Positions 42,647 through 51,667 are shown, numbered from the stretch's first letter. The stretch is DNA of 64,000 nt from Anaerolineae bacterium (GCA_023382715.1 JAHDWP010000002.1:62001-126000); one strand, 5' to 3'. Made by a program: numbers and translations. The notes: generated by a model not told the origin, from the letters alone.

Positions 42647-44608
42647 ATGGTGAGATATGGGTTGAAGCAGGCTGAGTCCTGCGAGCGAGTCAGGGCTGAA
42701 TCCACCCTTGTCATTCTCCTCACCGCTCTGCTCATCGTGGGCGCGGTGGCCCTCTCGACTGTGCGCTATCACGGGCGGGACTACCGCGCCGACGAGGTGA
42801 ACACGGTTCACGCCGGGGTTGTGCTCAATGCCAGCGAGGTCGTCTCGTGGATGGGCGCGAACGGCGTCCATCCAGCCGGCTGGCGCGTCCTGGGCGTGTA
42901 TTGGGTCAAGCTGACCGGCGTGACCGAGAGCGCGACGCGCTGGCTTTCGGCGCTGTGCACCATGCTCACCCTGGCCCTGGTCTACCGCCTGGCTGCGGAC
43001 CTGTTCGACCGGCGGACGGGGCTGGCCGCGTTGTTCCTGCTGGGCACGGCTCCTTTCTTCATCTTCTACATGCGCGAGTTTCGGCCCTACGCGCTGCTGG
43101 CCCTCACTTCTGCCGGGCTGCTGCTGTCGTTCGTGCGCTGGCTGCGCCGCCCCACCTTTGCCCGCGCGCTGCTGTTCGTGGCTTTCGGCGTGATCGCCCT
43201 GCAAACGCACTACTTCGCCGCCTACATCCTGGTTGGGCAGGCGCTCGCTTTCGTCGTCCTGGTGCGCTGGGAGCGAGGCCGCTATCTGCGCGCCTTTGGG
43301 CTGTTCGCGGCGATCGCGCTGTCGTTCACGGCCTGGTTGCTGCCGATTCTGCACCGCTTCATGGCGCGCGGTGGCAAGACCTACGCCTCGCCTTCCGACT
43401 GGGACACGCTGGCTCTCATTCACGACGAGCTACAGATCGCCCCGCTGGCCCTGGGCCAGTTGTTGCTGATCGCCGCGCTGCTGCTGCCGGTCGGAGCGTG
43501 GGGAAAATGGCGGGGAGAGGGCGCCATCTTTCGCGGCGGCCCGGAATGGCGCAAGCGCTACGTGCTGCTCGTCCCGCTGATCGCGCTGGCCACCGCTTTT
43601 GTCGCCAACATCTGGATCAGCAGTATCACCACGCGCAACCTGATCGGGCTGCTGCCACCGCTGGCTGTGCTGCTGGCCTTCGCTCTGCGGCGGATGCCCT
43701 GGCAGGCGCAGGTAGCGCTGGTGGCGCTGGTTGCCCTACCCGCGCTGAAAGACTTCCGCGCTTACCGCGAGAGCGTGCCCTACAAGGCGACGGTCGCCTT
43801 CGTCGCGCCCAATTACCAGCCGGACGATCATTTCCTGGTGAGCGGACTCAAAGAGCCGCGCGAGCTGGCGTATTACTTCTTCGACCGGCTGAAGCCACGC
43901 CCGCAAAATGGCAACATGTACTTCGTCGGCTACCTGACGCAGGAGTCGGCGCAGGCGGAGCACCTGCAGCATCGCGTCTTCACGCCGGAGCCGGAGTACC
44001 TGGCTGAGTTCGCTGACTTTCTGGCTGACGCCGGGCGCGTCTGGTATATCTACGGAGACGAGCAGTTGATCCTGCGAAATGTCGGGCCGTTCCTCGATGT
44101 GCTGCATCAGGAGTTCGCCCTGCATCGCGCGGAGAAGGTGCTGGGCGACCGGCGCGCCTATCACCTGCGCGAATACCGTCGCATCCCGGACGATCTGCGC
44201 GACGCGGCTCACTTCGGCGAAGCGATCAGCCTGCAGGGGTGGCACCTGCCGGACGGGGTGAGCGTGCGCGCCTGCCAGGATGTGCCGTTCGAAAGCTGGT
44301 GGCGCGCGCTCGACGCGCCGAGCGCCGACCTGGGCATTGGCCTCGTGCTGGCCGACGCGAGCGGGCAGGGCGTGGCCAAAGCGGACGCCGGGCCGAGCGG
44401 GGCGCGCACCATTGGCTGGGCGGCGGGCACCTACCACCTGGACGGGCGGGCGCTGGCCGTGCCCTGCGACTTGCCGCCGGGCGACTACTCGCTGCTGATC
44501 GGGCTGCACGACCTGGTGACGGCAGAGGCGTTGCCCGCCTTCGCGCCGGACGGCGTGCCAACCGGCTCGAACCTGGTCTACCTGACCACATTGAGAGTGC
44601 TGCCATGA
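42647..44608 (+). CDS. GT39-type membrane glycosyltransferase, tandem copy 1
   Basis: 653 residues. About eleven TM helices; the first loop YRADEVNTVHAGVVLNASE has the Asp-Glu pair expected of GT-C catalysis, and FYMREFRPYALLALTSA is the paralogue signature. A C-terminal soluble domain (about residue 510 on, FGEAISLQGWHLPDGVSVRA...LPPGDYSLLIGLHDL) is a beta-sandwich common in Chloroflexota GT39 proteins. GTG 42584 would add 21 residues; neither start has a strong ribosome-binding site. Stop overlaps copy 2 (ATGA). The last 399 bases are nearly identical to copy 2. Confidence 0.85.
   Translation: MVRYGLKQAESCERVRAESTLVILLTALLIVGAVALSTVRYHGRDYRADEVNTVHAGVVLNASEVVSWMGANGVHPAGWRVLGVYWVKLTGVTESATRWLSALCTMLTLALVYRLAADLFDRRTGLAALFLLGTAPFFIFYMREFRPYALLALTSAGLLLSFVRWLRRPTFARALLFVAFGVIALQTHYFAAYILVGQALAFVVLVRWERGRYLRAFGLFAAIALSFTAWLLPILHRFMARGGKTYASPSDWDTLALIHDELQIAPLALGQLLLIAALLLPVGAWGKWRGEGAIFRGGPEWRKRYVLLVPLIALATAFVANIWISSITTRNLIGLLPPLAVLLAFALRRMPWQAQVALVALVALPALKDFRAYRESVPYKATVAFVAPNYQPDDHFLVSGLKEPRELAYYFFDRLKPRPQNGNMYFVGYLTQESAQAEHLQHRVFTPEPEYLAEFADFLADAGRVWYIYGDEQLILRNVGPFLDVLHQEFALHRAEKVLGDRRAYHLREYRRIPDDLRDAAHFGEAISLQGWHLPDGVSVRACQDVPFESWWRALDAPSADLGIGLVLADASGQGVAKADAGPSGARTIGWAAGTYHLDGRALAVPCDLPPGDYSLLIGLHDLVTAEALPAFAPDGVPTGSNLVYLTTLRVLP
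44191..44589 (+). repeat. Near-identical direct repeat, copy 1
   Basis: Identical to 46101-46499 except for one base (T 44556 versus C 46466), offset 1910. It covers the end of the GT39 genes only. Confidence 0.97.
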
Positions 44609-46518
44609 CCCGCCTGGAACGCCCTGCCGTTATGTTAATTGCCGTCTTGCTGATTCTGGCTTCGGTGACCATCTCGACCGTTCGCTTCCACGACCGAAAC
44701 TACTTCCGCGATGAGATCAACACCGTCCATGCGGGAGTCACGCTGAATGCCGCCGAGACGACCCGTTGGATGGCCCAGAGTGGCATCCACCCGGCTGGCT
44801 GGCGCGTTCTGGGTGTGTACTGGGTCAAGCTGGTCGGGTTGACCGAGGGAGCGACGCGCTGGCTCTCCGCCCTGTGCACCATGCTGACGCTGGCCCTTGT
44901 CTATCGGCTGGGCGCGGATCTGTTCGACCGGCGGACGGGGTTGTACGCTCTGTTCCTGCTAGGCACAGTGCCCTTTGCCCTGTTCTACATGTACGAGTTA
45001 CGACCTTATCCGATGCTGGCACTGACCACAGCGGGCTTGCTGCTGTCGTTCCTGCGTTGGGTGCACCGTCCGCGCTTCAGCTATGCCTTGCTCTTCGTGC
45101 TGTTCGGCATGGCCGCCCTGCAGACGCACTATTTCGCCGCCTACATTCTGGCTGGGTTAGCGCTCACCTTCGTTATCGTGGTGCGCTGGGAACGCGGGCG
45201 CTACCTGCGCGCCTTTGGGCTGTTCGCGGCTATTGCGTTGTCGTTCACGGCCTGGCTGCCGTCGGTCATTCATGGCCTCTTCTTTCGCGGGCCTAGAGGG
45301 TACACGCTGCCCACCAACTGGGATACGCTGGCCATGGTTCACGACGAATTGCAGCTTGCCCCACCTGCATTGGGGCAACTGTTGCTGCTGTTCGCCCTGT
45401 TGACGCCTGTAGGGGCGCACTATGCACGGCGCAAGGAAAGTCGAGTGTTCCATTTCGGTGAGGAATGGCGCAAAGGATACGTATTGCTGGTGCCACTATT
45501 TACCCTGGTGATCGCTTTCGCCATCAACACCTGGAAGGGCAGCATCACCACGCGCAACCTGATCGGGCTGCTGCCGCCGCTGGCTGTGCTGCTGGCCTTC
45601 GCTCTGCGGCGGATGCCCTGGCGGGCGCAGATGGCGATTGTGGCGCTGATTGCTCTCCCGGCGCTGACCGACTTCCGCTACTACCGCGAGGGATTGCCCA
45701 GCCGCCAGATCGTTAGCTTCATGATGCCTCACTACCAGCCTGACGATCGCTTTCTGATAACGGGTATCCACGATCCGCGCCCGCTGGCTTTCTACCTCTT
45801 CGACCGGCTGCCCACCCGTCCCGACAAGCATAACATGTTCTATATCGGCTATCCGACCTTTCAGCTTCAGCGTATTGAACACCTGGAGAACCTGATCTTG
45901 ACACCGGAACCAGGTGCGCTGGCCGACTTCGCGGAGTCGTTAGCTGGCGCTCAGCGCCTGTGGTATGTCTACGGCAACGAAGACAGGGACCTGATCGATC
46001 CCTTCCTGGATATTCTGCAGGCGGACTTCGCTCTGTATCGCGCAGACCTGGCCACCACCGACGCCACCTACTATTTCCGCGAATACCGTCGCGTCCCGGG
46101 CGATCTGCGCGACGCGGCTCACTTCGGCGAAGCGATCAGCCTGCAGGGGTGGCACCTGCCGGACGGGGTGAGCGTGCGCGCCTGCCAGGATGTGCCGTTC
46201 GAAAGCTGGTGGCGCGCGCTCGACGCGCCGAGCGCCGACCTGGGCATTGGCCTCGTGCTGGCCGACGCGAGCGGGCAGGGCGTGGCCAAAGCGGACGCCG
46301 GGCCGAGCGGGGCGCGCACCATTGGCTGGGCGGCGGGCACCTACCACCTGGACGGGCGGGCGCTGGCCGTGCCCTGCGACTTGCCGCCGGGCGACTACTC
46401 GCTGCTGATCGGGCTGCACGACCTGGTGACGGCAGAGGCGTTGCCCGCCTTCGCGCCGGACGGCGCGCCAACCGGCTCGAACCTGGTCTACCTGACCACG
46501 CTGACGGTGACGCCATGA
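44605..46518 (+). CDS. GT39-type membrane glycosyltransferase, tandem copy 2
   Basis: 637 residues, ATG in the ATGA overlap with copy 1. Same architecture: FRDEINTVHAGVTLNAAE loop after TM1, IHPAGWRVLGVYWVKLVG, FYMYELRPYPMLALTTA, cytoplasmic loop GEEWRKGYVLLVP, then the C-terminal beta-sandwich. The TM part differs widely from copy 1 in the DNA, while the last 399 bases are almost identical, the mark of recent gene conversion. Some mid-gene stretches are less GC-rich. Substrate unknown; GT-C enzymes act on lipid-linked sugars. Confidence 0.85.
   Translation: MTRLERPAVMLIAVLLILASVTISTVRFHDRNYFRDEINTVHAGVTLNAAETTRWMAQSGIHPAGWRVLGVYWVKLVGLTEGATRWLSALCTMLTLALVYRLGADLFDRRTGLYALFLLGTVPFALFYMYELRPYPMLALTTAGLLLSFLRWVHRPRFSYALLFVLFGMAALQTHYFAAYILAGLALTFVIVVRWERGRYLRAFGLFAAIALSFTAWLPSVIHGLFFRGPRGYTLPTNWDTLAMVHDELQLAPPALGQLLLLFALLTPVGAHYARRKESRVFHFGEEWRKGYVLLVPLFTLVIAFAINTWKGSITTRNLIGLLPPLAVLLAFALRRMPWRAQMAIVALIALPALTDFRYYREGLPSRQIVSFMMPHYQPDDRFLITGIHDPRPLAFYLFDRLPTRPDKHNMFYIGYPTFQLQRIEHLENLILTPEPGALADFAESLAGAQRLWYVYGNEDRDLIDPFLDILQADFALYRADLATTDATYYFREYRRVPGDLRDAAHFGEAISLQGWHLPDGVSVRACQDVPFESWWRALDAPSADLGIGLVLADASGQGVAKADAGPSGARTIGWAAGTYHLDGRALAVPCDLPPGDYSLLIGLHDLVTAEALPAFAPDGAPTGSNLVYLTTLTVTP
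46101..46499 (+). repeat. Near-identical direct repeat, copy 2
   Basis: Partner of 44191-44589, one mismatch in 399 bases. The corresponding part of copy 3 (48161-48560) is clearly diverged. Confidence 0.97.
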
Positions 46519-48575
46519 CCCGCCTGGAGCGTTCCGCCGCTCTGTTGTTCGCCGCTGTGCTGGTGCTGGCGCTGACCGCGCTGCACACCTACCACTTTCA
46601 CGGGCGGGACTTCCGCGAGGACGAAATCTACACGGTTCACGCCGCGCAGATTATGAACACGTCTGAGGTGGTGCAGTGGATCGGCACAGGCGGCGTGCAC
46701 CCGGCGGGCTGGCGCGTGATCGCCGTGTGGTGGGTGCAGTTGTTCGGTGAGGCCGGGCTGACTGAGCCGGTCGTGCGTCACTTCTCCACGCTGGTCACGT
46801 TGCTGGCGCTGGCGCTGGTCTGGCGGCTGGGCGCGGATCTCGGCGGCTGGACGGTGGGCGGGTACGCCGCCTTCGTGCTGGGGACGCTGCCCTTCGCCCA
46901 GTTCTACATGGGCGAGTTCCGGCCCTACAGCGCGCTGGTGCTGGTCACGGCGGGCCTGACGCTGACCCTGTTGCGCTGGATCAGGCGACCGACCTTCGCC
47001 CGCGCGCTGCTGTTCGTGGCGTTCGGCGTGGCGGCGCTGCAAACGCACTACTATGCCGGTTACGCCCTGGCGGGCCTGGTCGCTGCCTTTCTGCTGCTGG
47101 TGCGTTGGGAGCGCGGGCTGTATCTGCGCGCGCTGGGCCTGTTTGCCGCCATTGGGCTGTCGTTCAGCGCGTGGCTGCTGCCGCTGGCGCACCGCTTCCT
47201 GGTGGGCGCGGGCGGCGTGACCTACGCCATGCCCTCTGACTGGCGCTTTTTCCGCGAGCTGCACGGCCAGATGATGCTGGAACCGGCGGCGATTGGGCAC
47301 CTGCTGCTGGCCGTCGGCGTGCTGATCGTCCTGGGCGCGGCGCTGGCTGGGGGGAGAAGTTATCCGGGAGATTGCCCTCTCTCACTGCAAACCTCTTCTC
47401 CACAAGGGAGGAAGGGCGTGGCGCGCGTGCTTTTCTCCCTTCCCCCCTCGTGGGAAAAAGGCTGGGGATGGGGGGCAAAGGCAGGGGGCCGCTTCCGCTT
47501 TGGCGCGGCGGGGCCGGCGCTGATCCTGCTGATCGCTCCCGGCGTGGCGCTGACGCTGGCCTTTCTCATCAACCGCTTCGGCACGGGCAACGCCACGCCC
47601 AAGAACCTGATCATCCTGGTGCCGTTCATGGCGCTGGTCGCCGCGCTGGGATTGCGGCGGCTGCCCTGGCAGGCGCGGCTGGCAGCTATTCTGCTGCTGA
47701 CCTATCCCGCTCTGACCGAGTTCCGCACCTATCGCACGAACGCGCCTTACCGCGAGCTGGTCGCCTTCATGACGCCCGCCTACCAGCCCGGCGACCGGGT
47801 GATCGCCCACGTCAACGACTATGCGGCCAGCACGCAGGCGCTCGCCTATTACCTGGACGATCGTCTGCCCGGAGGGCTGGATCGGGCTGACACGTTTCAC
47901 ATCGGCGGCAGCAGTCACCGCTATCCCTTCGATCCGATCGCTCAGCAGGTCTTTACGAGCGACCCGGCGACGCTGGCCCGCTTCGCGCAGTTCCTCGACG
48001 GGGCGCAGCGCGCCTGGCTGATCACCTACAACCGCACAGACCTGCTCGATCCGTTCCTGGACGCGCTGGGCCGGGCCTTTGGCGACGCGCGCAGAGCTGT
48101 GCTGCGCAACGATACGAACGTGTACGAGATCGTGGAATATCGCCGCGTGCCCGCCGATCTGCGCGACGTGGCCCGCTTCGGCGAGGCGATCTACCTGCGG
48201 GGGTGGAGTCTGCCGGACGGGGTGAGCGTGCGCGCCTGCCAGGACGTGCCCTTCGAGAGCTGGTGGTACGCCGCTGACGCGCCGGGCGCTGGCCTGGGCA
48301 TCGGCCTCGTGCTGGCCGACGCGAACGGGCAGGGCGTCGCCCGCGCCGATGCCGAGCCGAGCGGCACCCTGACGGTTGCCTGGCGTGCCGACTCCTACCA
48401 CCTGGACGGGCGGGCGCTGCGCATCCCCTGCGACCTGTCGCCGGGCGACTATCCGCTGCTGATCGGGCTGCACGACCTGGTGACGGCGCAGGCGTTGCCC
48501 GCCTTCGCGCCGGATGACAGCGCGCTGGGGTCTCCGCTGGTCTACCTGACGACGCTGAGCGTGAGCGGCCCCTGA
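46515..48575 (+). CDS. GT39-type membrane glycosyltransferase, tandem copy 3, with in-frame repeat insertion
   Basis: 686 residues, ATG in the ATGA overlap with copy 2. Same fold: FREDEIYTVHAAQIMNTSE, FYMGEFRPYSALVLVTA, and the C-terminal LPDGVSVRACQDVPFESWW domain. At residues about 280-327 it has an extra stretch (SLQTSSPQGRKGVARVLF, LPPSWEKGWGWGAK) absent from copies 1 and 2. It is encoded by a copy of the intergenic family A repeat (about 47351-47495) that keeps the frame. It lies in the loop before a TM helix, where it may be tolerated. Confidence 0.85.
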   Translation: MTRLERSAALLFAAVLVLALTALHTYHFHGRDFREDEIYTVHAAQIMNTSEVVQWIGTGGVHPAGWRVIAVWWVQLFGEAGLTEPVVRHFSTLVTLLALALVWRLGADLGGWTVGGYAAFVLGTLPFAQFYMGEFRPYSALVLVTAGLTLTLLRWIRRPTFARALLFVAFGVAALQTHYYAGYALAGLVAAFLLLVRWERGLYLRALGLFAAIGLSFSAWLLPLAHRFLVGAGGVTYAMPSDWRFFRELHGQMMLEPAAIGHLLLAVGVLIVLGAALAGGRSYPGDCPLSLQTSSPQGRKGVARVLFSLPPSWEKGWGWGAKAGGRFRFGAAGPALILLIAPGVALTLAFLINRFGTGNATPKNLIILVPFMALVAALGLRRLPWQARLAAILLLTYPALTEFRTYRTNAPYRELVAFMTPAYQPGDRVIAHVNDYAASTQALAYYLDDRLPGGLDRADTFHIGGSSHRYPFDPIAQQVFTSDPATLARFAQFLDGAQRAWLITYNRTDLLDPFLDALGRAFGDARRAVLRNDTNVYEIVEYRRVPADLRDVARFGEAIYLRGWSLPDGVSVRACQDVPFESWWYAADAPGAGLGIGLVLADANGQGVARADAEPSGTLTVAWRADSYHLDGRALRIPCDLSPGDYPLLIGLHDLVTAQALPAFAPDDSALGSPLVYLTTLSVSGP
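47351..47495 (+). repeat. Family A dispersed repeat inside a coding sequence
   Basis: CTCTTCTCCACAAGGGAGGA, CTCCCTTCCCCCCTCGTGGG and GGCTGGGGATGGGGGGCAAA match the intergenic family A copies at 3885, 27110 and 62970, yet here they are read as protein without a frameshift. Confidence 0.8.
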
Positions 48576-48585
48576 TCGCTCGCGC

Positions 48586-49680
48586 TCACTCCACCCATTC
48601 GACGCGGCCCGTCGCGCCGGTCTCGTAGCCGCCCAGCGCGGCGATGACCGCGCGCGTTTCGCCCGTCGCCAGCCACGCCGCCAGTTGCTGGACGGGTGCG
48701 GACTGCCATACCTCGGCGGGGATGGCCAGATCGTAGCGTTCGGTGGTCAGCCCGACGAAGCCCAGCCCGTAGTTCAGTGCTGCCGTCTCGACGCCCAGCC
48801 CGGCGTCGGCGCGCCCCTCGGCCACCGCGCGGGCAACTTCCTCGTGCGTGGCGACGCGATCCGCGTAGCCCTGAATGTGCGCCGGGTCGAGATTGAGCCG
48901 CGCCAACTGCGCGTCCAGCCAGACGCGCGTGCCTGCCCCTGCCTGGCGATTGAGGAAGCGCAGGCCGGGCCGGGCCAGGTCGGGCAGGGCGGCCAGGCTC
49001 AGCGGATTGCCCGGCGGCACGATCAGCCCCAGGCGGCGGTGAGCCAGCGTCAGCAGGGCGACGCGGCGACCGGGCAGCAGCCGCCGCACGAACGGGCGGT
49101 TGTAGGTGTCTGTCTCGGCGTCCCACAGGTGGCACCCCGCCAGATCGGCCTTGCCCTCGGCCAGGGCGATCAGCCCGCCCAGGCTGCCGCTGAAGGCGAC
49201 TTCCAGCGTGTAACCGGCAGCCAGCGTGCCGAAGCGCGCGGCGATGGCCGATACCGCCGGATCGTGGCTCCCGGCGAAGCGCAGCACGGCTGGCGGCGGC
49301 GCGGGGACGGCATCGCGCACGCCCCGCCAGCGATCGAGCGCCTGGCGGACGGCCCCCTCGATCTCGCCGGGCGCGTAGCCTTCGGCCAGCGCGGCCAGCA
49401 GGAAGGACTCTGCCCGGTGTACCAGCGCGGCCTGGCGCAGCGGCGACGCTGGGGCAGGGGGCGCCGGCGCGGCTACGCGCGTGCCCTGGCCGGGCCGGCT
49501 GACGACCAGGCCCCCCGCCGCCAGCTCCTGGTAGGCGCGCTGCACCGTCCCTGGCGCGCAGCGCCACTGGGCGGACATCTCGCGCACGGGGGGCAGCTCG
49601 TCGCCGGGCCGCAGCGCCCCGCTGAGGATCGCCTCGCGGATGGATTCGGCGATCTCCTGGAAGAGCGGGGTGGTGGTCAT
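48586..49680 (-). CDS. GntR-type regulator with periplasmic-binding-like (PBP_like) domain
   Basis: 364 residues. An N-terminal GntR winged helix (5-70: LFQEIAESIREAILSGALRPGDELPPVREMSAQW...GTVQRAYQEL) is followed by a PBP_like domain (about 130-340: FAGSHDPAVSAIAARFG, LAEGKADLAGCHLWD, GAGTRVWLDAQL, GRADAGLGVET) related to molybdate/tungstate binding proteins. It is divergent from tupABC, so it is very likely the oxyanion-sensing regulator of that operon. It converges with GT39 copy 3, leaving ten bases. Confidence 0.9.
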   Translation of the reverse strand: MTTTPLFQEIAESIREAILSGALRPGDELPPVREMSAQWRCAPGTVQRAYQELAAGGLVVSRPGQGTRVAAPAPPAPASPLRQAALVHRAESFLLAALAEGYAPGEIEGAVRQALDRWRGVRDAVPAPPPAVLRFAGSHDPAVSAIAARFGTLAAGYTLEVAFSGSLGGLIALAEGKADLAGCHLWDAETDTYNRPFVRRLLPGRRVALLTLAHRRLGLIVPPGNPLSLAALPDLARPGLRFLNRQAGAGTRVWLDAQLARLNLDPAHIQGYADRVATHEEVARAVAEGRADAGLGVETAALNYGLGFVGLTTERYDLAIPAEVWQSAPVQQLAAWLATGETRAVIAALGGYETGATGRVEWVE

Positions 49681-49825
49681 GCCGTGCCTCTCCCTGGTGA
49701 ACGGATAGATCGTAATTTTCGTGTCATTTGTAACGTATCAATTGACACACTGGCCCCCAGCGCGTATACTCCGCGCCGGTTGAGTGCTCTGCACGGCAGT
49801 GCAGACTTGGAGCAGGAGCCGGATC

Positions 49826-50755
49826 ATGACAAAACGTCGCATCCTTATTCTTTTCCTGATCTTCGCCCTGGCGAGCCTGACTACGCTGCTGGCCGCCTGT
49901 GGCGACAAAGAAAAACCCGCGCCAACACCTACTAAAGAAGCTGCCACGCCCCTTCCCACCGAAGAGCCTACCCCCGAACCCGCCGCGCCCGCCCGCCTGA
50001 TCCTGGCGACGACGACCAGCACCGAGGACTCCGGTTTGCTGGAGTATATCCTGCCGGACTTCGAGGCGAAATACAACGCTGAGGTGGATGTGATCGCGGT
50101 GGGCACCGGCCAGGCGCTGGAGCTTGGCCAGAACGGGGACGCGGACGTGGTGCTCGTGCACTCCCGCGCCCGCGAAGATGCGTTCGTCGCCGATGGCTAT
50201 GGCACGGCCCGCTATGATGTGATGTACAACGACTTCATCCTGGTCGGCCCCGCCGCCGATCCCGCCGGGATCAAGGGCATGACCGACGCTGCCGCCGCCT
50301 TCGCCCAGATCGCCGAAAGTGGCAGCACGTTCGTCTCGCGCGGCGATGACAGCGGCACGCACAGCAAGGAAAAAGCGATCTGGACGGCTGCCGAGGTCAC
50401 GCTCGAAGGCGACTGGTACATCTCCGCCGGGCAGGGTATGGGCGAAGTGCTGACCATGAGCGACGAGATGGGCGCTTATACGCTCAGCGACCGCGCCACC
50501 TACGTCGCGCGCCAGGCGACCGGCCTGAAGCTGGAGATCCTCGTCGAGGGCGACCCGATCCTGTTCAATCCCTACGGCGTGATCCCGGTCAACCCGGAGA
50601 AGCACCCGAACATCAACGCTGAGCTGGGCCAGGCATTCGCCGACTGGATCACTTCGCTGGAGACGCAGGAGCTGATCCTCAGCTTCAAGCTCAACGACCA
50701 GTCGCTGTTCACGCCGGACTCCGAGGCGTGGCGCGCCGCGCACAGCGGGGAGTAG
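49826..50755 (+). CDS. tupA: Tungstate ABC transporter substrate-binding lipoprotein
   Basis: 309 residues. Lipoprotein signal with lipobox LAAC (Cys25), a Pro/Thr/Glu-rich linker, then the TupA hallmark ATTTSTEDSGLLEYILPDFE, the family anion-binding segment GDADVVLVHSRAREDAFV and SRGDDSGTHSKEKAIW. The TTTST and SRGDDSGTH motifs distinguish TupA (tungstate) from ModA. Anchored on the outer face of the membrane, it delivers tungstate to TupBC. AGGAG precedes ATG 49826 by seven bases. Confidence 0.93.
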   Translation: MTKRRILILFLIFALASLTTLLAACGDKEKPAPTPTKEAATPLPTEEPTPEPAAPARLILATTTSTEDSGLLEYILPDFEAKYNAEVDVIAVGTGQALELGQNGDADVVLVHSRAREDAFVADGYGTARYDVMYNDFILVGPAADPAGIKGMTDAAAAFAQIAESGSTFVSRGDDSGTHSKEKAIWTAAEVTLEGDWYISAGQGMGEVLTMSDEMGAYTLSDRATYVARQATGLKLEILVEGDPILFNPYGVIPVNPEKHPNINAELGQAFADWITSLETQELILSFKLNDQSLFTPDSEAWRAAHSGE

Positions 50756-50756
50756 T

Positions 50757-50945
50757 GGACGAACCGCACCCCTAGCCTCGCTGCGCTTGGCTTGCCCCCT
50801 CTCTGCAACGGAGAGGGGGCGGCGAGGCCCGTATCAGTGGGCCGAGCGGGGATGAGGTCCGTAGGGGCGTAGTGCACTACGCCCCTACGCTTGCCAACAA
50901 GCAGCCGGGCAGCGCCCCTACGGGCCGGCGGCTGAGCGCTGGCAG
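50757..50945. repeat. Repeats (families A and C) between tupA and tupB
   Basis: CCTAGCCTCGCTGCGCTTGG and CCCCTCTCTGCAACGGAGAG (family A) are followed by the palindrome CGTAGGGGCGTAGTGCACTA/CGCCCCTACG (50860-50889, family C) and GGGCAGCGCCCCTACGGGCC. They separate tupA from tupB by 213 bases and may form mRNA hairpins that lower tupBC expression. Confidence 0.75.
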
Positions 50946-50968
50946 CTGTTCGCTGAAGGAGTCGAACC

Positions 50969-51667
50969 ATTCAAACGATACTCGATGCGCTGCGCGAGGC
51001 GCTGCGCCTGATCATCGCCCTCGATCCGGTAGTCTTCGAAGTGATGTGGCGCTCGCTGCAGGTGACGGCCAGCGCCCTGGTCTTCAGCGCCGCCGTCGGC
51101 GTCCCGGTGGGGACGTGGCTGGCGCTGACCCGTTTTCGCGGCCAGCGGGTGCTCAACGCGCTGATCTACACCGGCATGGGCCTGCCGCCAGTCGTGGTGG
51201 GCCTGGTCGTGTACCTCTTCCTGTCCAACAGCGGGCCGCTGGGCAACCTGGCCTGGCTGTTCACGATCAAGGCGATGGTCGTCGCCCAGGTGATCATCGC
51301 CACGCCGCTGGTTGTCGGCGTGACCATGAGCAGCGTGCGGGCGGTGGACCCGGCGCTGCGCGTGCAGCTTCGCGCGCTGGGCGCCACGCGCTGGCAGGCG
51401 ACGGTGGCGGCGCTGGTCGAAGCGCGCTTCGGCGTGATCGTCGGGCTGGTGGCCGGTTTCGGCTCGATCATCTCCGAGGTCGGTGCGGTGATGCTGGTCG
51501 GCGGCAACATTGACGGGCGCACCCGCGTGCTGACCACCGCCGTCGTGCTGGAAACGCGGCGCGGCAACTTCGACGTGGCCCTGGCGCTGGGCATCATCCT
51601 GCTGACGCTGTCGTTCGCCGCCAATCTGATCATGGTCATGGGACAGGGAAAGCTGGCCGAGTCATGA
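50969..51667 (+). CDS. tupB: Tungstate ABC transporter permease; apparent ATT start
   Basis: 232 residues. The TupB N-terminal helix (ILDALREALRLIIALDPVVFEV) is encoded upstream of the first GTG/ATG (51041/51044). Between the in-frame stop at 50954 and that helix the only plausible initiator is ATT 50969, eight bases after AAGGAG. The membrane part has five TM helices and the permease EAA-like loop (PALRVQLRALGATRWQATVAALVEARFGVIVG). It forms the tungstate channel with TupC. A later start would delete the first helix. Confidence 0.85.
   Translation: MQTILDALREALRLIIALDPVVFEVMWRSLQVTASALVFSAAVGVPVGTWLALTRFRGQRVLNALIYTGMGLPPVVVGLVVYLFLSNSGPLGNLAWLFTIKAMVVAQVIIATPLVVGVTMSSVRAVDPALRVQLRALGATRWQATVAALVEARFGVIVGLVAGFGSIISEVGAVMLVGGNIDGRTRVLTTAVVLETRRGNFDVALALGIILLTLSFAANLIMVMGQGKLAES

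Noticed and set aside
44239-44604. 122-codon N-terminal extension of GT39 copy 2
   Set aside because: It overlaps copy 1 out of frame; ATG 44605 sits in a normal ATGA coupling and starts at the TM1 region.
45960-46514. 185-codon N-terminal extension of GT39 copy 3
   Set aside because: Out-of-frame reading of copy 2; ATG 46515 aligns with the paralogues.
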